15,567 nucleotides of DNA from Thermoplasmata archaeon (GCA_021797225.1 JAKAAE010000026.1:1-15567); one strand, 5' to 3'. Positions 1-6,901 are shown, counted from the first letter of the stretch. Numbers and translations are program-made. The notes: generated by a model not told the origin, from the letters alone.

Positions 1-2
1 CC

Positions 3-566
3 GGAATGGGAATATTTACAGCACCGAATACAGCTGCTGTCATGTCATCTGTTCCTCCTGATGTCAGGGGTTCTGCCTCTGGAATGTTATCAACCCTGAG
101 AAATGTGGGTACAACTGCAAGTATGGGCATATTCTTTTCAATACTTATACTGGGATTAACAACAACACTCCCGCATACCTTATCATCTGCAGTTATCAGT
201 GCCAGAGGGGGAAGTAACCTAGCAGGTATAATGGCAAAGCTGCCACCCACAGAGGCAATATTCGGCGCACTCTTGGGAATTAACCCCATAAAAGCAATTC
301 TTGAATTATATCCAACAATTCCTATATCGCCTAGTGCCTATGCAACAATGACTGCCAGAACATGGTTCCCCACTATATTTGCGCCTGCATTCATGAAATC
401 ACTGCACATTGTATTCTACGTTGGGGCAGCAATAGTGTTTATAGGCGCCATTGTATCAATATTCCGTGAGCCGCTGAGAAAACCTAAAGCAGAAAAAGCA
501 GATAAACTCGAAACAAAACCAGAAAGTTCAGACATATCTGACAGAGCAGTAAAGATGAAGAGGTAA
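3..566 (+). CDS. MFS drug exporter, DHA2 (EmrB/QacA-like) family, C-terminal part
   Basis: This is the 3' end of a major facilitator transporter; the 5' part lies outside the window and the frame is open to the left edge. The visible part starts in the conserved stretch GIFTAPNTAAVMSSVPP followed by RGSASGML and TLRNVG, which is typical of the late transmembrane region of 14-TM DHA2 drug:proton antiporters (EmrB/QacA type). A hydrophobic helix follows (around TASMGIFFSILILGL), then a loop of roughly 80 residues, then a last helix (HIVFYVGAAIVFIGAIV) and a basic, lysine-rich cytoplasmic tail. The stop is 4 nt before a MarR-type regulator, a common pairing of efflux pump and ligand-responsive repressor. 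The family role is proton-driven export of toxic organic compounds; the actual substrate cannot be read from the sequence. Confidence 0.85.
   Translation, partial: GMGIFTAPNTAAVMSSVPPDVRGSASGMLSTLRNVGTTASMGIFFSILILGLTTTLPHTLSSAVISARGGSNLAGIMAKLPPTEAIFGALLGINPIKAILELYPTIPISPSAYATMTARTWFPTIFAPAFMKSLHIVFYVGAAIVFIGAIVSIFREPLRKPKAEKADKLETKPESSDISDRAVKMKR
560..564 (+). promoter_or_regulatory. Shine-Dalgarno site of the MarR gene
   Basis: GAGGT ends 6 nt before the ATG at 571 and overlaps the end of the exporter gene. Such a site suits a downstream operon gene in a genome where first genes are mostly leaderless, and supports co-transcription of exporter and regulator. Confidence 0.55.
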
Positions 567-570
567 TATA

Positions 571-1005
571 ATGGAGAGAACTATTACAATATGGTCCATG
601 CTTGACAGTATCCTAACTCAATACAGTTCCAGGATAAAGGATAGAATAGGGGAATATTCCCTCACCAGAACCGATTATAAGTTACTATATCTCGTAAGCA
701 CAGAGCCAAGAAATATGAAATACCTTGCCGATGAACTCTCACTGGCCAAGGGCTGGGTCACAGATATTACTGACGGCCTGGAACAGATGGGCCTTGTTAA
801 AAGGATACATAGCAACGACGACCGCAGGGTAATCAACATACAGATAACTGAAAAGGGCGTGAAAGTATTCAAAGAACTCCAGTGTGTGATTAAAACCATC
901 ATAAACGAATCTATCTCATCTCTCCCTGCAAAGGATATAGAGCAGCTCTGCAGTATTCTTGAAAAAATAGATATAAATTTGAAATCTACGAATAATAAGA
1001 AATAA
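571..1005 (+). CDS. MarR-family winged-helix transcriptional regulator
   Basis: The product has 144 residues, the usual MarR length. The N-terminal helices (about 1-35) would form the dimer interface. The winged helix-turn-helix spans about 40-100: LADELSLAKGWVTDITDGLE covers the helix-turn-helix, and the wing carries the MarR signature DDRRVINIQITEKG (about 83-96), including the Asp/Arg pair that stabilises the wing. C-terminal helices complete the dimerisation region. MarR proteins usually repress their own operon and release DNA on binding phenolic or other small ligands; here the likely target is the promoter upstream of the exporter, outside the window. The gene follows the exporter by 4 nt with its own Shine-Dalgarno site. 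Its last 20 nt overlap the convergent dehydrogenase gene. Confidence 0.88.
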   Translation: MERTITIWSMLDSILTQYSSRIKDRIGEYSLTRTDYKLLYLVSTEPRNMKYLADELSLAKGWVTDITDGLEQMGLVKRIHSNDDRRVINIQITEKGVKVFKELQCVIKTIINESISSLPAKDIEQLCSILEKIDINLKSTNNKK

Positions 1006-1990
1006 CAGGCTTAATAAAGTCCTTTTTTCCAGATTCAAATAAATTGCCTATATCATTCAAACCTATTATATGATCTTCCATGCCGTCGCAATCAATAAGC
1101 CCTGAATTTATCATGTTTATTGCCTTTTTCATAGTATAAGGATTTATGAAATCACCGAAGATAGAAATTTCTTTGCTGTAAATTTTGTTCGCATTTATGC
1201 TTACATTTTCTCCCGGAGGATATACCGAGAAAGCAAAGATCTTTCCAGAAGGTGAAATCATATCAACTGTTTTTGCAAGAACGCTATTATCCCCAGTTGC
1301 TTCAATTACCAGACTTGCCTTGCCTATAAGCGGACTGTTCATGATTTCATCAGCACTTGTATATAGAGCGTCTGCACCGTATTTTGCGGCTAGTTTATTC
1401 CTTACTGGATTCCTCCCCATTATGTGTATCGGGTAGTAACCCATCCCCTTTAATATCTGAAGAAATGTGAGTCCTATAAAACCGGTGCCCAGAATAATTG
1501 CAGATCCTCCCAGATGAACATCAGTTGTTTCAAATGCATGAATAATGCAAGCTACAGGCTCCGTCATCGCAGCATGCTTAAAGTCCATGTTTTCAGGTAC
1601 ACCGTAAACCACCTTCTCCGGAACAGTCACATATTCACCGTATCCTCCTGGGTAATTTATCCCCACACTTCTCATATTCTCACAGAAATTTTCTTTACCT
1701 TCCTTACAGTAATCACAGTGACCGCAGGTTATATTAGGGTCAACTACAACATGATCGCCGGCATGAAAAGATTTTACGTTAGCTCCTGTTTTTGTTACTA
1801 TGCCACTTAACTCATGCCCCGGGATCACGGGATATTTTACTGCAAGATGTTTTCCATGATATGCATGAAAATCAGTTCCACATATGCCACAGGCCATTGT
1901 TTTAATCTGCACTTCATTCTCTCCAGGTTCTACAGGTTCAATATCTACAGGTTCAAGCTTTTCCGGTTCTTTCAAAATAAAAGCTTTCAT
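986..1990 (-). CDS. Zinc-dependent medium-chain alcohol/polyol dehydrogenase
   Basis: A 334-residue member of the medium-chain dehydrogenase/reductase superfamily. The catalytic zinc ligands are visible as C37 (CGICGTD), H59-E60 (PGHELSG) and E144 (TEPVAC). The structural zinc lobe is intact, with C89, C92, C95 and C103. The Rossmann nucleotide-binding motif is GTGFIG near residue 168. After the second Rossmann strand the sequence reads MGRNPVR: the acidic residue expected for NAD is absent and arginines follow, so NADP(H) use is likely (inference). Closest subgroups by motif are threonine, sorbitol and glucose dehydrogenases; the substrate is not decidable here. The gene is monocistronic and converges on the MarR gene with a 20-nt overlap. 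The ATG at 1990 lies about 26 nt below a TATA-like box. Confidence 0.88.
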   Translation of the reverse strand: MKAFILKEPEKLEPVDIEPVEPGENEVQIKTMACGICGTDFHAYHGKHLAVKYPVIPGHELSGIVTKTGANVKSFHAGDHVVVDPNITCGHCDYCKEGKENFCENMRSVGINYPGGYGEYVTVPEKVVYGVPENMDFKHAAMTEPVACIIHAFETTDVHLGGSAIILGTGFIGLTFLQILKGMGYYPIHIMGRNPVRNKLAAKYGADALYTSADEIMNSPLIGKASLVIEATGDNSVLAKTVDMISPSGKIFAFSVYPPGENVSINANKIYSKEISIFGDFINPYTMKKAINMINSGLIDCDGMEDHIIGLNDIGNLFESGKKDFIKPVISYYS

Positions 1991-2010
1991 AATATTAAAT
2001 GGGCTTATCT

Positions 2011-2020
2011 TTATTATAAT
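2011..2020 (-). promoter_or_regulatory. TATA-like promoter of the dehydrogenase gene
   Basis: Read on the minus strand the region is AAATTATAATAAAG, centred about 26 nt upstream of the ATG at 1990, which implies a leaderless or nearly leaderless transcript. The stretch from here to the vapB promoter (about 2030-2165) holds no other gene that I can see. Confidence 0.55.
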
Positions 2021-2167
2021 TTTTCCGGAAAAGATTGAATAAAGTCAGGATGGTCTATAATTGGATGCTGAAATTAACTGTAATTGATAGTTTAATATCA
2101 ATTTTGGGGAAATATCCATAAAATACTGCTAAAAATATACAGTACTAATTATTGGAGGATTAGGAAA

Positions 2168-2178
2168 TTTTAAATATA
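2168..2178 (+). promoter_or_regulatory. TATA box of vapBC
   Basis: TTTTAAATATA, preceded by GGAAA (a plausible BRE), is centred about 25 nt upstream of the vapB ATG at 2198. Transcription would start at the start codon, so vapB is probably leaderless. Confidence 0.65.
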
Positions 2179-2179
2179 C

Positions 2180-2197
2180 ATATGCATATATGCATAT
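2180..2197 (+). promoter_or_regulatory. Tandem palindrome, likely VapB(C) operator
   Basis: ATATGCATATATGCATAT contains two overlapping perfect palindromes ATATGCATAT (2180-2189 and 2188-2197), and the whole 18 bp is itself palindromic. It fills the space between the TATA box and the vapB start codon, where a bound protein would block polymerase. VapB antitoxins typically repress their own operon through such inverted repeats, so it is probably the autoregulatory operator. The simple TA-rich composition means part of the symmetry could be chance. Confidence 0.55.
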
Positions 2198-2428
2198 ATG
2201 GTAAAAGTTATTTCAATAAGCGACGATGTATACACAAGATTAAAAAATATCAAGGGAGAGAAATCATTTTCTGAAGTTTTGAGAGATTTATTAAACAGCG
2301 AAAAAGGAAATCCAAAATTGCTGGAAAAGTACTTTAGGATATTAAGTCACGAAGAAGCAGATAAATTGGAAGATGAAACCAATGAAGGCCGAAAGGGGTC
2401 AGTTTCCCGTGATAAAAATGATTATTGA
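2198..2428 (+). CDS. vapB: VapB antitoxin (DUF217 / PF02697-like)
   Basis: A 76-residue protein opening with VKVISISDDVYTRLKNIKGEKSFSEVLRDLL (residues 2-32), the hallmark of archaeal VapB antitoxins of the DUF217 group: a beta strand followed by helices that form a dimeric DNA-binding domain. The charged, probably flexible C-terminus (about 50-76) would wrap around the PIN toxin and mask its active site. It sits directly upstream of vapC, which it overlaps by 11 nt, so translation of the two is coupled. The ATG at 2198 is supported by the TATA box 25 nt upstream. It is likely to be autoregulated with VapC through the palindrome just before the start codon. Confidence 0.88.
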   Translation: MVKVISISDDVYTRLKNIKGEKSFSEVLRDLLNSEKGNPKLLEKYFRILSHEEADKLEDETNEGRKGSVSRDKNDY

Positions 2429-2771
2429 TACAAATATTTTCATTGACATATTCAGAGGGAAATCAGAAACATTGGATTATATAGAAAATTTAAATGAAAA
2501 CATCGCAACTACAATAATTAATAAATATGAATTATTGCGAGGAAATAATAAAATAAAAAATATTTTTGATAGTATTACCGTATATAACTTTGGTGACAAT
2601 GAAGCAATGGAGGCGGCTGAGCTATACCGGTTTCTTAAACATAAAGGTATATTAGTTAATGAATTAGATATTATAATAGCAGCAATTGCTAAAGCAAATA
2701 ATCAGCAAATTCTAACTAAGGATAAAGACTTTGAAAATTTTCAGGGGATAATAAAAATAAAATTTCTATAA
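2418..2771 (+). CDS. vapC: VapC toxin, PIN-domain ribonuclease
   Basis: A 117-residue PIN-domain protein when started at the ATG at 2418 (MIIDTNIFIDIFRG), the classic VapC N-terminus; an in-frame ATG at 2373 would add 15 residues that do not look like PIN sequence. The acidic metal-binding residues are visible: D4 in IIDTN, E in NKYELLRG (about residue 39), D in NELDIIIAA (about 83) and D in TKDKDFENF (about 101). PIN toxins cut RNA (tRNA, rRNA or mRNA) using Mg or Mn ions; the target here is unknown. The start codon overlaps the end of vapB. The gene ends 52 nt before the convergent Nramp-like gene. All key acids are present, so the toxin looks functional. Confidence 0.88.
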   Translation: MIIDTNIFIDIFRGKSETLDYIENLNENIATTIINKYELLRGNNKIKNIFDSITVYNFGDNEAMEAAELYRFLKHKGILVNELDIIIAAIAKANNQQILTKDKDFENFQGIIKIKFL

Positions 2772-2823
2772 TGCTTATCGTTAAAATTCAGATTGGTTGA
2801 AAATAAGCAATCATTAACAGATA

Positions 2824-4074
2824 TTATAAAGAGGTTGCTACCGCAATAACCGCTGTTGCCACAATAAGAATAAACATGGTAAGATATAATGCTTCATTTT
2901 TCTTTGATAAAACAAGGTCGCCCATTATCTTTTTATTCCTTCCTATAATCCAAAGCATTACCATGGGTGCTATTAGTGTAAATACAAAGAATATCAGGAG
3001 ATAAAGAACCAGGGCTATCATGCTTGAAGGATTGATAATAATCACCGCTATAACAGCCGGCAGACTTTCAAGTACATACACAAGCCAGTATGATTTTTTG
3101 GAAATGTTCAGGGATTCTGCAATTCCCCATGCGCTTCCCAGTGATATTGTAATCAGTGCAATAAATCCTGCTGCAATGATGCCTATCCCGAATATAAATG
3201 GTGATAGTGCACCCGCAATAGGAACCAGAACCTTTCCAAGTTCCTGTGGAGTTGCAAAGAATGATGCATGGGCCGCATGTGGAATTCCGGCAAAAGCCAT
3301 CTCTGCTATTACCATCAATAACTCTGTTACAATTGCACCAACCAGAGTTTCTCTGCGCATTATCCTTAATGACCTGTGTCTCTTTATGCTGATTCCTGCA
3401 CTATTCATATCAGTTAATTTCAATCCTGTCGCCGATGCCTGGAAGAATATCATAAAGGGCATTATCACTGCACCCACATTGGCAGCAAGCAAAAAGAAAT
3501 AACCCGCAGTGGGTTTAATAAGCAATGGATTAGCCAGCGGGGATGATACCGACATGATGCCCCGGGAGAATAATGATGCCAGGAGGGCAATGATTAATAC
3601 GAGGGATATTGCGAGCAGTGGCTTCTCTGCCTGGCTGTACCTCTTTCTGGTAACAATTAATATATGAATAATGTATATAACCGGAATTGTATAATAAAGG
3701 GATAATCCCATTATTTCCAGTCCTATTCCTATGCCAAGATATTCTATTCCGTAGGTAACCATATCGGTTAACGCCATGGGCAGTGCCACCAGTGATGCTA
3801 TTCTCTTTCCGTAGTTTTTCCTTACCACATCTCCCAATCCATCTCTAGTAGCTATGCTGATTCTACCTGCAATTTCCTGTACTATGTAAAGCGGTATGAT
3901 GAGAACCAGCATAAGCCATATCAAGCCATATCCAAGCGTCGCCCCTGTTTGTGCCGCTCCAATATAGGATGAAGCATCCATGTCCGCCATCATGACAAGC
4001 CATGCGGGACCAAACATGAGTAATGTATCTTTATTAAACAGCCTTCTTTTTTTGCTTACAACATTTGAATCCAT
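2824..4074 (-). CDS. Nramp (SLC11)-family metal ion transporter with divergent ion-site motifs
   Basis: A 416-residue integral membrane protein with about 11 hydrophobic helices. Family membership rests on TM1 (GPAWLVMMAD...QTGATLGYGLIW, about 22-53), the following VQEIAGRISIATRDGLGDVVR (about 65-85) and TM6 GAVIMPF (201-207). Nramp proteins couple proton flow to uptake of Mn, Fe or related divalent ions. The signature motifs are altered: the TM1 ligand motif DPGN aligns with D33-A-S-S36, losing the Asn, and TM6 MPH reads M205-P-F207, losing the His but keeping the ligand Met. Ion selectivity or proton coupling may therefore differ, as in known non-canonical SLC11 branches. I chose the ATG at 4074; an in-frame TTG at 4083 is possible. 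A DtxR-like palindrome lies 187 bp upstream. Confidence 0.8.
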   Translation of the reverse strand: MDSNVVSKKRRLFNKDTLLMFGPAWLVMMADMDASSYIGAAQTGATLGYGLIWLMLVLIIPLYIVQEIAGRISIATRDGLGDVVRKNYGKRIASLVALPMALTDMVTYGIEYLGIGIGLEIMGLSLYYTIPVIYIIHILIVTRKRYSQAEKPLLAISLVLIIALLASLFSRGIMSVSSPLANPLLIKPTAGYFFLLAANVGAVIMPFMIFFQASATGLKLTDMNSAGISIKRHRSLRIMRRETLVGAIVTELLMVIAEMAFAGIPHAAHASFFATPQELGKVLVPIAGALSPFIFGIGIIAAGFIALITISLGSAWGIAESLNISKKSYWLVYVLESLPAVIAVIIINPSSMIALVLYLLIFFVFTLIAPMVMLWIIGRNKKIMGDLVLSKKNEALYLTMFILIVATAVIAVATSL

Positions 4075-4098
4075 GCTAATCAATCGTTTTTCTTTGAT

Positions 4099-4251
4099 TT
4101 ACACTGCATCTAAAATTTTTAATTCTCTCAATTCTACTGAAGAATACTTACCAGGATGGAATATATTTAACAAAATATGCGTATTTCTTTGGATGTTGCA
4201 CAATGAAAATACGGATTTGATACAATTTTTCTCTGTGTTTTTCACATTCAT
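4099..4251 (-). CDS. Possible 50-aa leaderless ORF upstream of the Nramp-like gene
   Basis: An ATG at 4251 opens a 50-codon frame ending in TAA at 4099-4101, 24 nt before the Nramp ATG. The product contains two cysteines (C10, C18) and ends FHPGKYSSVELRELKILDAV; I recognise no family. The reason to list it is position: a TATA-like box (4271-4280, minus strand) lies 25 nt upstream of the ATG, the spacing seen for leaderless genes throughout this window, and a DtxR-like palindrome overlaps that promoter. The frame could still be chance, because this AT-rich gap is also open on the plus strand, and a second TATA-like box closer to the Nramp gene lies inside its 3' end. Confidence 0.3.
   Translation of the reverse strand: MNVKNTEKNCIKSVFSLCNIQRNTHILLNIFHPGKYSSVELRELKILDAV
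4111..4122 (-). promoter_or_regulatory. Possible proximal promoter of the Nramp-like gene
   Basis: Minus-strand TTAAAAATTTTA is centred about 43 nt above the ATG at 4074, predicting a leader of roughly 18 nt. It is an alternative to transcription from the DtxR-box promoter near 4275. Confidence 0.35.
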
Positions 4252-4260
4252 TGCAGGTAA

Positions 4261-4274
4261 TTAGGTGTACCTAA
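4261..4274. promoter_or_regulatory. DtxR/IdeR-type metalloregulator operator candidate
   Basis: TTAGGTGTACCTAA consists of 6-bp perfect inverted arms TTAGGT/ACCTAA around a 2-bp spacer. The TTAGG...CCTAA half-site is the established core recognised by DtxR/IdeR-type Fe- or Mn-dependent repressors. It is the only such site I found in the window. It sits in the gap upstream of an Nramp-family metal transporter and overlaps a minus-strand TATA-like box, as expected for repression when metal is plentiful. Confidence 0.55.
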
Positions 4275-4280
4275 ATAAAC
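4271..4280 (-). promoter_or_regulatory. TATA-like box reading toward the Nramp-like gene, overlapped by the operator
   Basis: Minus-strand GTTTATTTAG overlaps the right arm of the TTAGGT/ACCTAA palindrome and lies 25 nt upstream of the ATG at 4251. This would be a metal-repressed promoter for the small ORF and, by read-through, the transporter. Confidence 0.4.
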
Positions 4281-4340
4281 TTATTGTGATTACAATTAAT
4301 AAAGGATACTGCGTAAGAATCGACGAATTATCCAACTAAT

Positions 4341-4350
4341 GATTATATAG
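4341..4350 (+). promoter_or_regulatory. TATA box of tgtA
   Basis: GATTATATAG is centred about 24 nt before the tgtA ATG at 4370, giving a leaderless transcript. It is about 70 bp from the DtxR-like palindrome and is probably not controlled by it. Confidence 0.6.
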
Positions 4351-4369
4351 AAAGTTAAAATTAGCTATA

Positions 4370-6247
4370 ATGCAGATGTTTTTCAAGGAAGGGCTGGCAA
4401 GGATAGGAAGATTCACCACACCACATGGTGATATTGAAACTCCAACAGTAATGCCGGTCATAAATCCAAACCTAAATTTTCTTACAAAGGACGAATTAAA
4501 ATCCATCGGGGTTCAGGCAGTAATAACCAATAGCTATATAATAAAGAGAACCGCATCGCTTGAGCAGGAGGCTTTAAAATCTGGGGTCCATAAACTCATA
4601 AATTTTGATGGCCCCATAATGACCGATTCCGGGACTTTCCAGAGCTATGTTTATGGAGATATAGAGTATAACAACAGGGAAATTGTGGAATTCCAGAAAA
4701 ACATAGGCAGTGACATTATAACAATTCTCGACATATTTACAAAGCCGCAGGATAGCTATGATCAGGCAAAGGCTGCAGTATACGAAACCTATAGAAGATT
4801 AAAGGAGGTTAATACAGAGGATTCTATAATAGCAGGGCCAATACAGGGATCTGTGTATCCCGATCTGAGAATTGAATCTGCAAAAATGATGTCAGAGGCA
4901 TCATACCTTCCCATCGGCGGAGTTGTACCTCTCCTAGAATCTTACAGATACAGCGACCTTGTAAATATAATTATAAATTCCAAAATAAACTCAGACTTTT
5001 CAAAACCTGTGCACCTCTTCGGAGGAGGTCATCCCATGTTTTTTGCATTTTCTGTTCTTCTTGGTGTTGATATATTTGATTCTGCATCATATATAAAATA
5101 TGCAAAGGATAACAGAGTGCTATATACAGAAGGCACCAGGAATCTTAAAGAAATTCGTGATTTCCCAGAATGGAGCCCACTTTTCAATAAATATTCTCCT
5201 GCAGAATTAATCAAGGCAGATGAAAAAACACGGTTAAAATTATTATCTCTCCATAATCTCAAGGCAATATTCAACGAAATTACAGAAATTAAAGAGCGTA
5301 TTTATGAAAATACTCTATACCAGTATGTGGAGGAAAAATCCATGGCCCATCCTGCACTTTACAGTGCTTATCTTGAAATGCTTAAACATGATCTCAAACC
5401 ATACTGGAATATTTCACTGAAATCTCCTCTGTATTTTTTCAATAGTATGACATATCAGAATACCTTTATCAAGCGGCTCGTGGATTTTACAGAATATTAT
5501 ATAAGCAATGGAAAAAAAACTCTTCTTATCAATTATAAGCAATGGAGACATGGATTTCCAGTATCCAGTGAAATAATCAATTCATATGAAACAACAGATT
5601 ACAACTTCCTGATTCAGTGGAATGATATATTCATTCCCATAGAACTTGAAAACACATATCCTGTAAGCCAGATGGTACCCTCAGGAGTTATAGATCGTTG
5701 TTATATGGACGATTATGTAAAATGGTTAAAATCTTTAAATCCAGACATTCAAACATATAATCCAGCGTTCTCCGGAGATTCCAGAATAAGAAAATATACA
5801 CATACAAAGATAAATACGGTATTCAAATTCCAGTTCCATACCGGAGTGGATTTATTTAAGGAATCTGATCTTATAATTAAATCCAGAGCCACAGGCCATA
5901 TAAGAAACATCAAGAGGGGAGATAGAATTATAGCCACAATGAGAAATGATGGCTTTTTAACCCTTTCCATCTATGGCGGTAAACTTCTCAATACATTGAT
6001 CAATTTTCCGGAACTAAGGGTAATAGTAGGTAAGGATAGTGGAGAATTTAATTCGCAGGGATACAATGTTTTCTTCAAATTTGTGGAGAACTGTGATAAA
6101 AACATAATTCCTGGAAATGAGGTTCTGGTTACAGATTCAGATGCAAATCTCTTTGCAGTGGGTCATGCAACAGTGTCCGGAAATGAGATGAAATATTACA
6201 GAGAAGGAATAGCAGTAAAGGTCCACGAAGGTATTAATAGACTATGA
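4370..6247 (+). CDS. tgtA: Archaeosine tRNA-guanine(15) transglycosylase (ArcTGT) lacking the zinc-site cysteines
   Basis: This 625-residue enzyme exchanges guanine-15 in the tRNA D-loop for preQ0, the first tRNA-bound step of archaeosine synthesis. The catalytic domain (about 1-340) keeps the base-recognition motif D86-SGTFQ, GGVVPLLE (183-190), FGGGHP (217-222) and the nucleophile motif VDIFDSAS, with D237 as the expected nucleophile. The C-terminal half contains the ArcTGT-specific domains, including SRATGHIRNI and ATMRNDGFLTLS, and ends in a PUA RNA-binding domain (about 550-625: VIVGKDSG...GYNVFFKFV...GNEVLV...AVGHATVSGNEM...GIAVKVHEG). Length is normal for euryarchaeal TgtA. The odd point is the zinc loop: the usual FPCxCPxC reads F265-P-E-W-S-P-L-F272, so all three Cys are missing while H295 (SLHNL) remains. 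It ends exactly where the convergent GNAT gene ends. Confidence 0.93.
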   Translation: MQMFFKEGLARIGRFTTPHGDIETPTVMPVINPNLNFLTKDELKSIGVQAVITNSYIIKRTASLEQEALKSGVHKLINFDGPIMTDSGTFQSYVYGDIEYNNREIVEFQKNIGSDIITILDIFTKPQDSYDQAKAAVYETYRRLKEVNTEDSIIAGPIQGSVYPDLRIESAKMMSEASYLPIGGVVPLLESYRYSDLVNIIINSKINSDFSKPVHLFGGGHPMFFAFSVLLGVDIFDSASYIKYAKDNRVLYTEGTRNLKEIRDFPEWSPLFNKYSPAELIKADEKTRLKLLSLHNLKAIFNEITEIKERIYENTLYQYVEEKSMAHPALYSAYLEMLKHDLKPYWNISLKSPLYFFNSMTYQNTFIKRLVDFTEYYISNGKKTLLINYKQWRHGFPVSSEIINSYETTDYNFLIQWNDIFIPIELENTYPVSQMVPSGVIDRCYMDDYVKWLKSLNPDIQTYNPAFSGDSRIRKYTHTKINTVFKFQFHTGVDLFKESDLIIKSRATGHIRNIKRGDRIIATMRNDGFLTLSIYGGKLLNTLINFPELRVIVGKDSGEFNSQGYNVFFKFVENCDKNIIPGNEVLVTDSDANLFAVGHATVSGNEMKYYREGIAVKVHEGINRL

Positions 6248-6883
6248 TTACTCAAGATGTATTTCATCGGGAATATTATCAAGTATACCACTAAGTATTT
6301 TATCATCACTTTTTCTGGCGTATATATGGGTGTAAATCTGCTCCAGTACAGACTGTATTTTCTCTCCATCAACCCTTTTAATATTTTTTCTTGATATTAT
6401 CATAAGATTCATTTCCTGAGATTTATTATTATTCCTCGGTGGTAGGAAATATTTAAAGCCAGTCAATGCTTTTGCCCCTGCCCTGCGATAAAATTTTATC
6501 CTTTTTTTTCTCTGATTTATGTTGTCTCCTTCCTGAGGATTCTCTACCTCAAATATCACATGGTTATATCCATTATTATCCTCAAGATTAAATATACTTT
6601 CAAGAAACATTGATCCGAGTCCATTTCCCCTGTATTCCTTTTTTACAGCAATGTAATCCAGAAATAAAAAATCCGAATTATTAATAGGCCACATCATTAC
6701 AAACATTACTGGATTTTTATCATGTTTTCCGATAAACATCTTTTCATGGTTTTCTTCTATATTTTTTCTAATATCTTCTACAGATCTTTTTTCTCCCGGT
6801 GGAAAAGCATCCTCATAAATATTTATGCCCTTGTTAAAATCCTCCTCTGATTTGACTTCGGATATCCTAACATTATCTAACAT
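6248..6883 (-). CDS. GNAT-family N-acetyltransferase
   Basis: A 211-residue protein with an N-terminal GNAT domain. Acetyl-CoA motif A is clear: LDYIAVKKEYRGNGLGSMFLESIF (about 75-98) with the pyrophosphate-binding loop R85-GNGLG90. The next strand VIFEVENPQ (about 110) fits motif B. The C-terminal ~60 residues beyond the core fold (NLMIISRKNIKRVDG...) are less typical. These enzymes move an acetyl group from acetyl-CoA to an amine (protein N-terminus, lysine, antibiotic or metabolite); no feature identifies the acceptor. The stop codon abuts the tgtA stop with no intervening base. The ATG at 6883 is supported by a TATA-like box 24 nt upstream. Its promoter diverges from that of the HAD phosphatase gene. 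Confidence 0.82.
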   Translation of the reverse strand: MLDNVRISEVKSEEDFNKGINIYEDAFPPGEKRSVEDIRKNIEENHEKMFIGKHDKNPVMFVMMWPINNSDFLFLDYIAVKKEYRGNGLGSMFLESIFNLEDNNGYNHVIFEVENPQEGDNINQRKKRIKFYRRAGAKALTGFKYFLPPRNNNKSQEMNLMIISRKNIKRVDGEKIQSVLEQIYTHIYARKSDDKILSGILDNIPDEIHLE

Positions 6884-6901
6884 ACTTATCTATATGTACA
6901 T

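Noticed and set aside
1514..2038. Plus-strand frames rich in Cys, His, Phe and Tyr opposite the dehydrogenase
   Set aside because: The cysteines are antisense reflections of the zinc-binding enzyme's codons. The coding evidence for the minus-strand gene, with intact motifs, is decisive.
2373..2417. Upstream in-frame start extending VapC by 15 residues
   Set aside because: The extension overlaps vapB by a further 45 nt and is not PIN-like; MIIDTN is the standard VapC N-terminus.
4075..4083. TTG start for the Nramp-like protein
   Set aside because: It adds only three residues and a nearby ATG at 4074 serves equally well; nothing favours the rarer codon.
3980..4264. Plus-strand 94-codon frame spanning the Nramp start and the following gap
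   Set aside because: It is antisense to the start of a well-supported transporter gene, has no promoter signal, and its product has no recognisable feature. It reflects AT-rich, stop-poor sequence.
4370..6247. Interpretation of the transglycosylase as ArcS/TgtA2, the archaeosine synthase paralogue
   Set aside because: The transglycosylase catalytic residues (DSGTFQ, FDSAS) are intact and the ArcS-type PC...KPY motif is not seen, so TgtA is the better call despite the missing zinc ligands.
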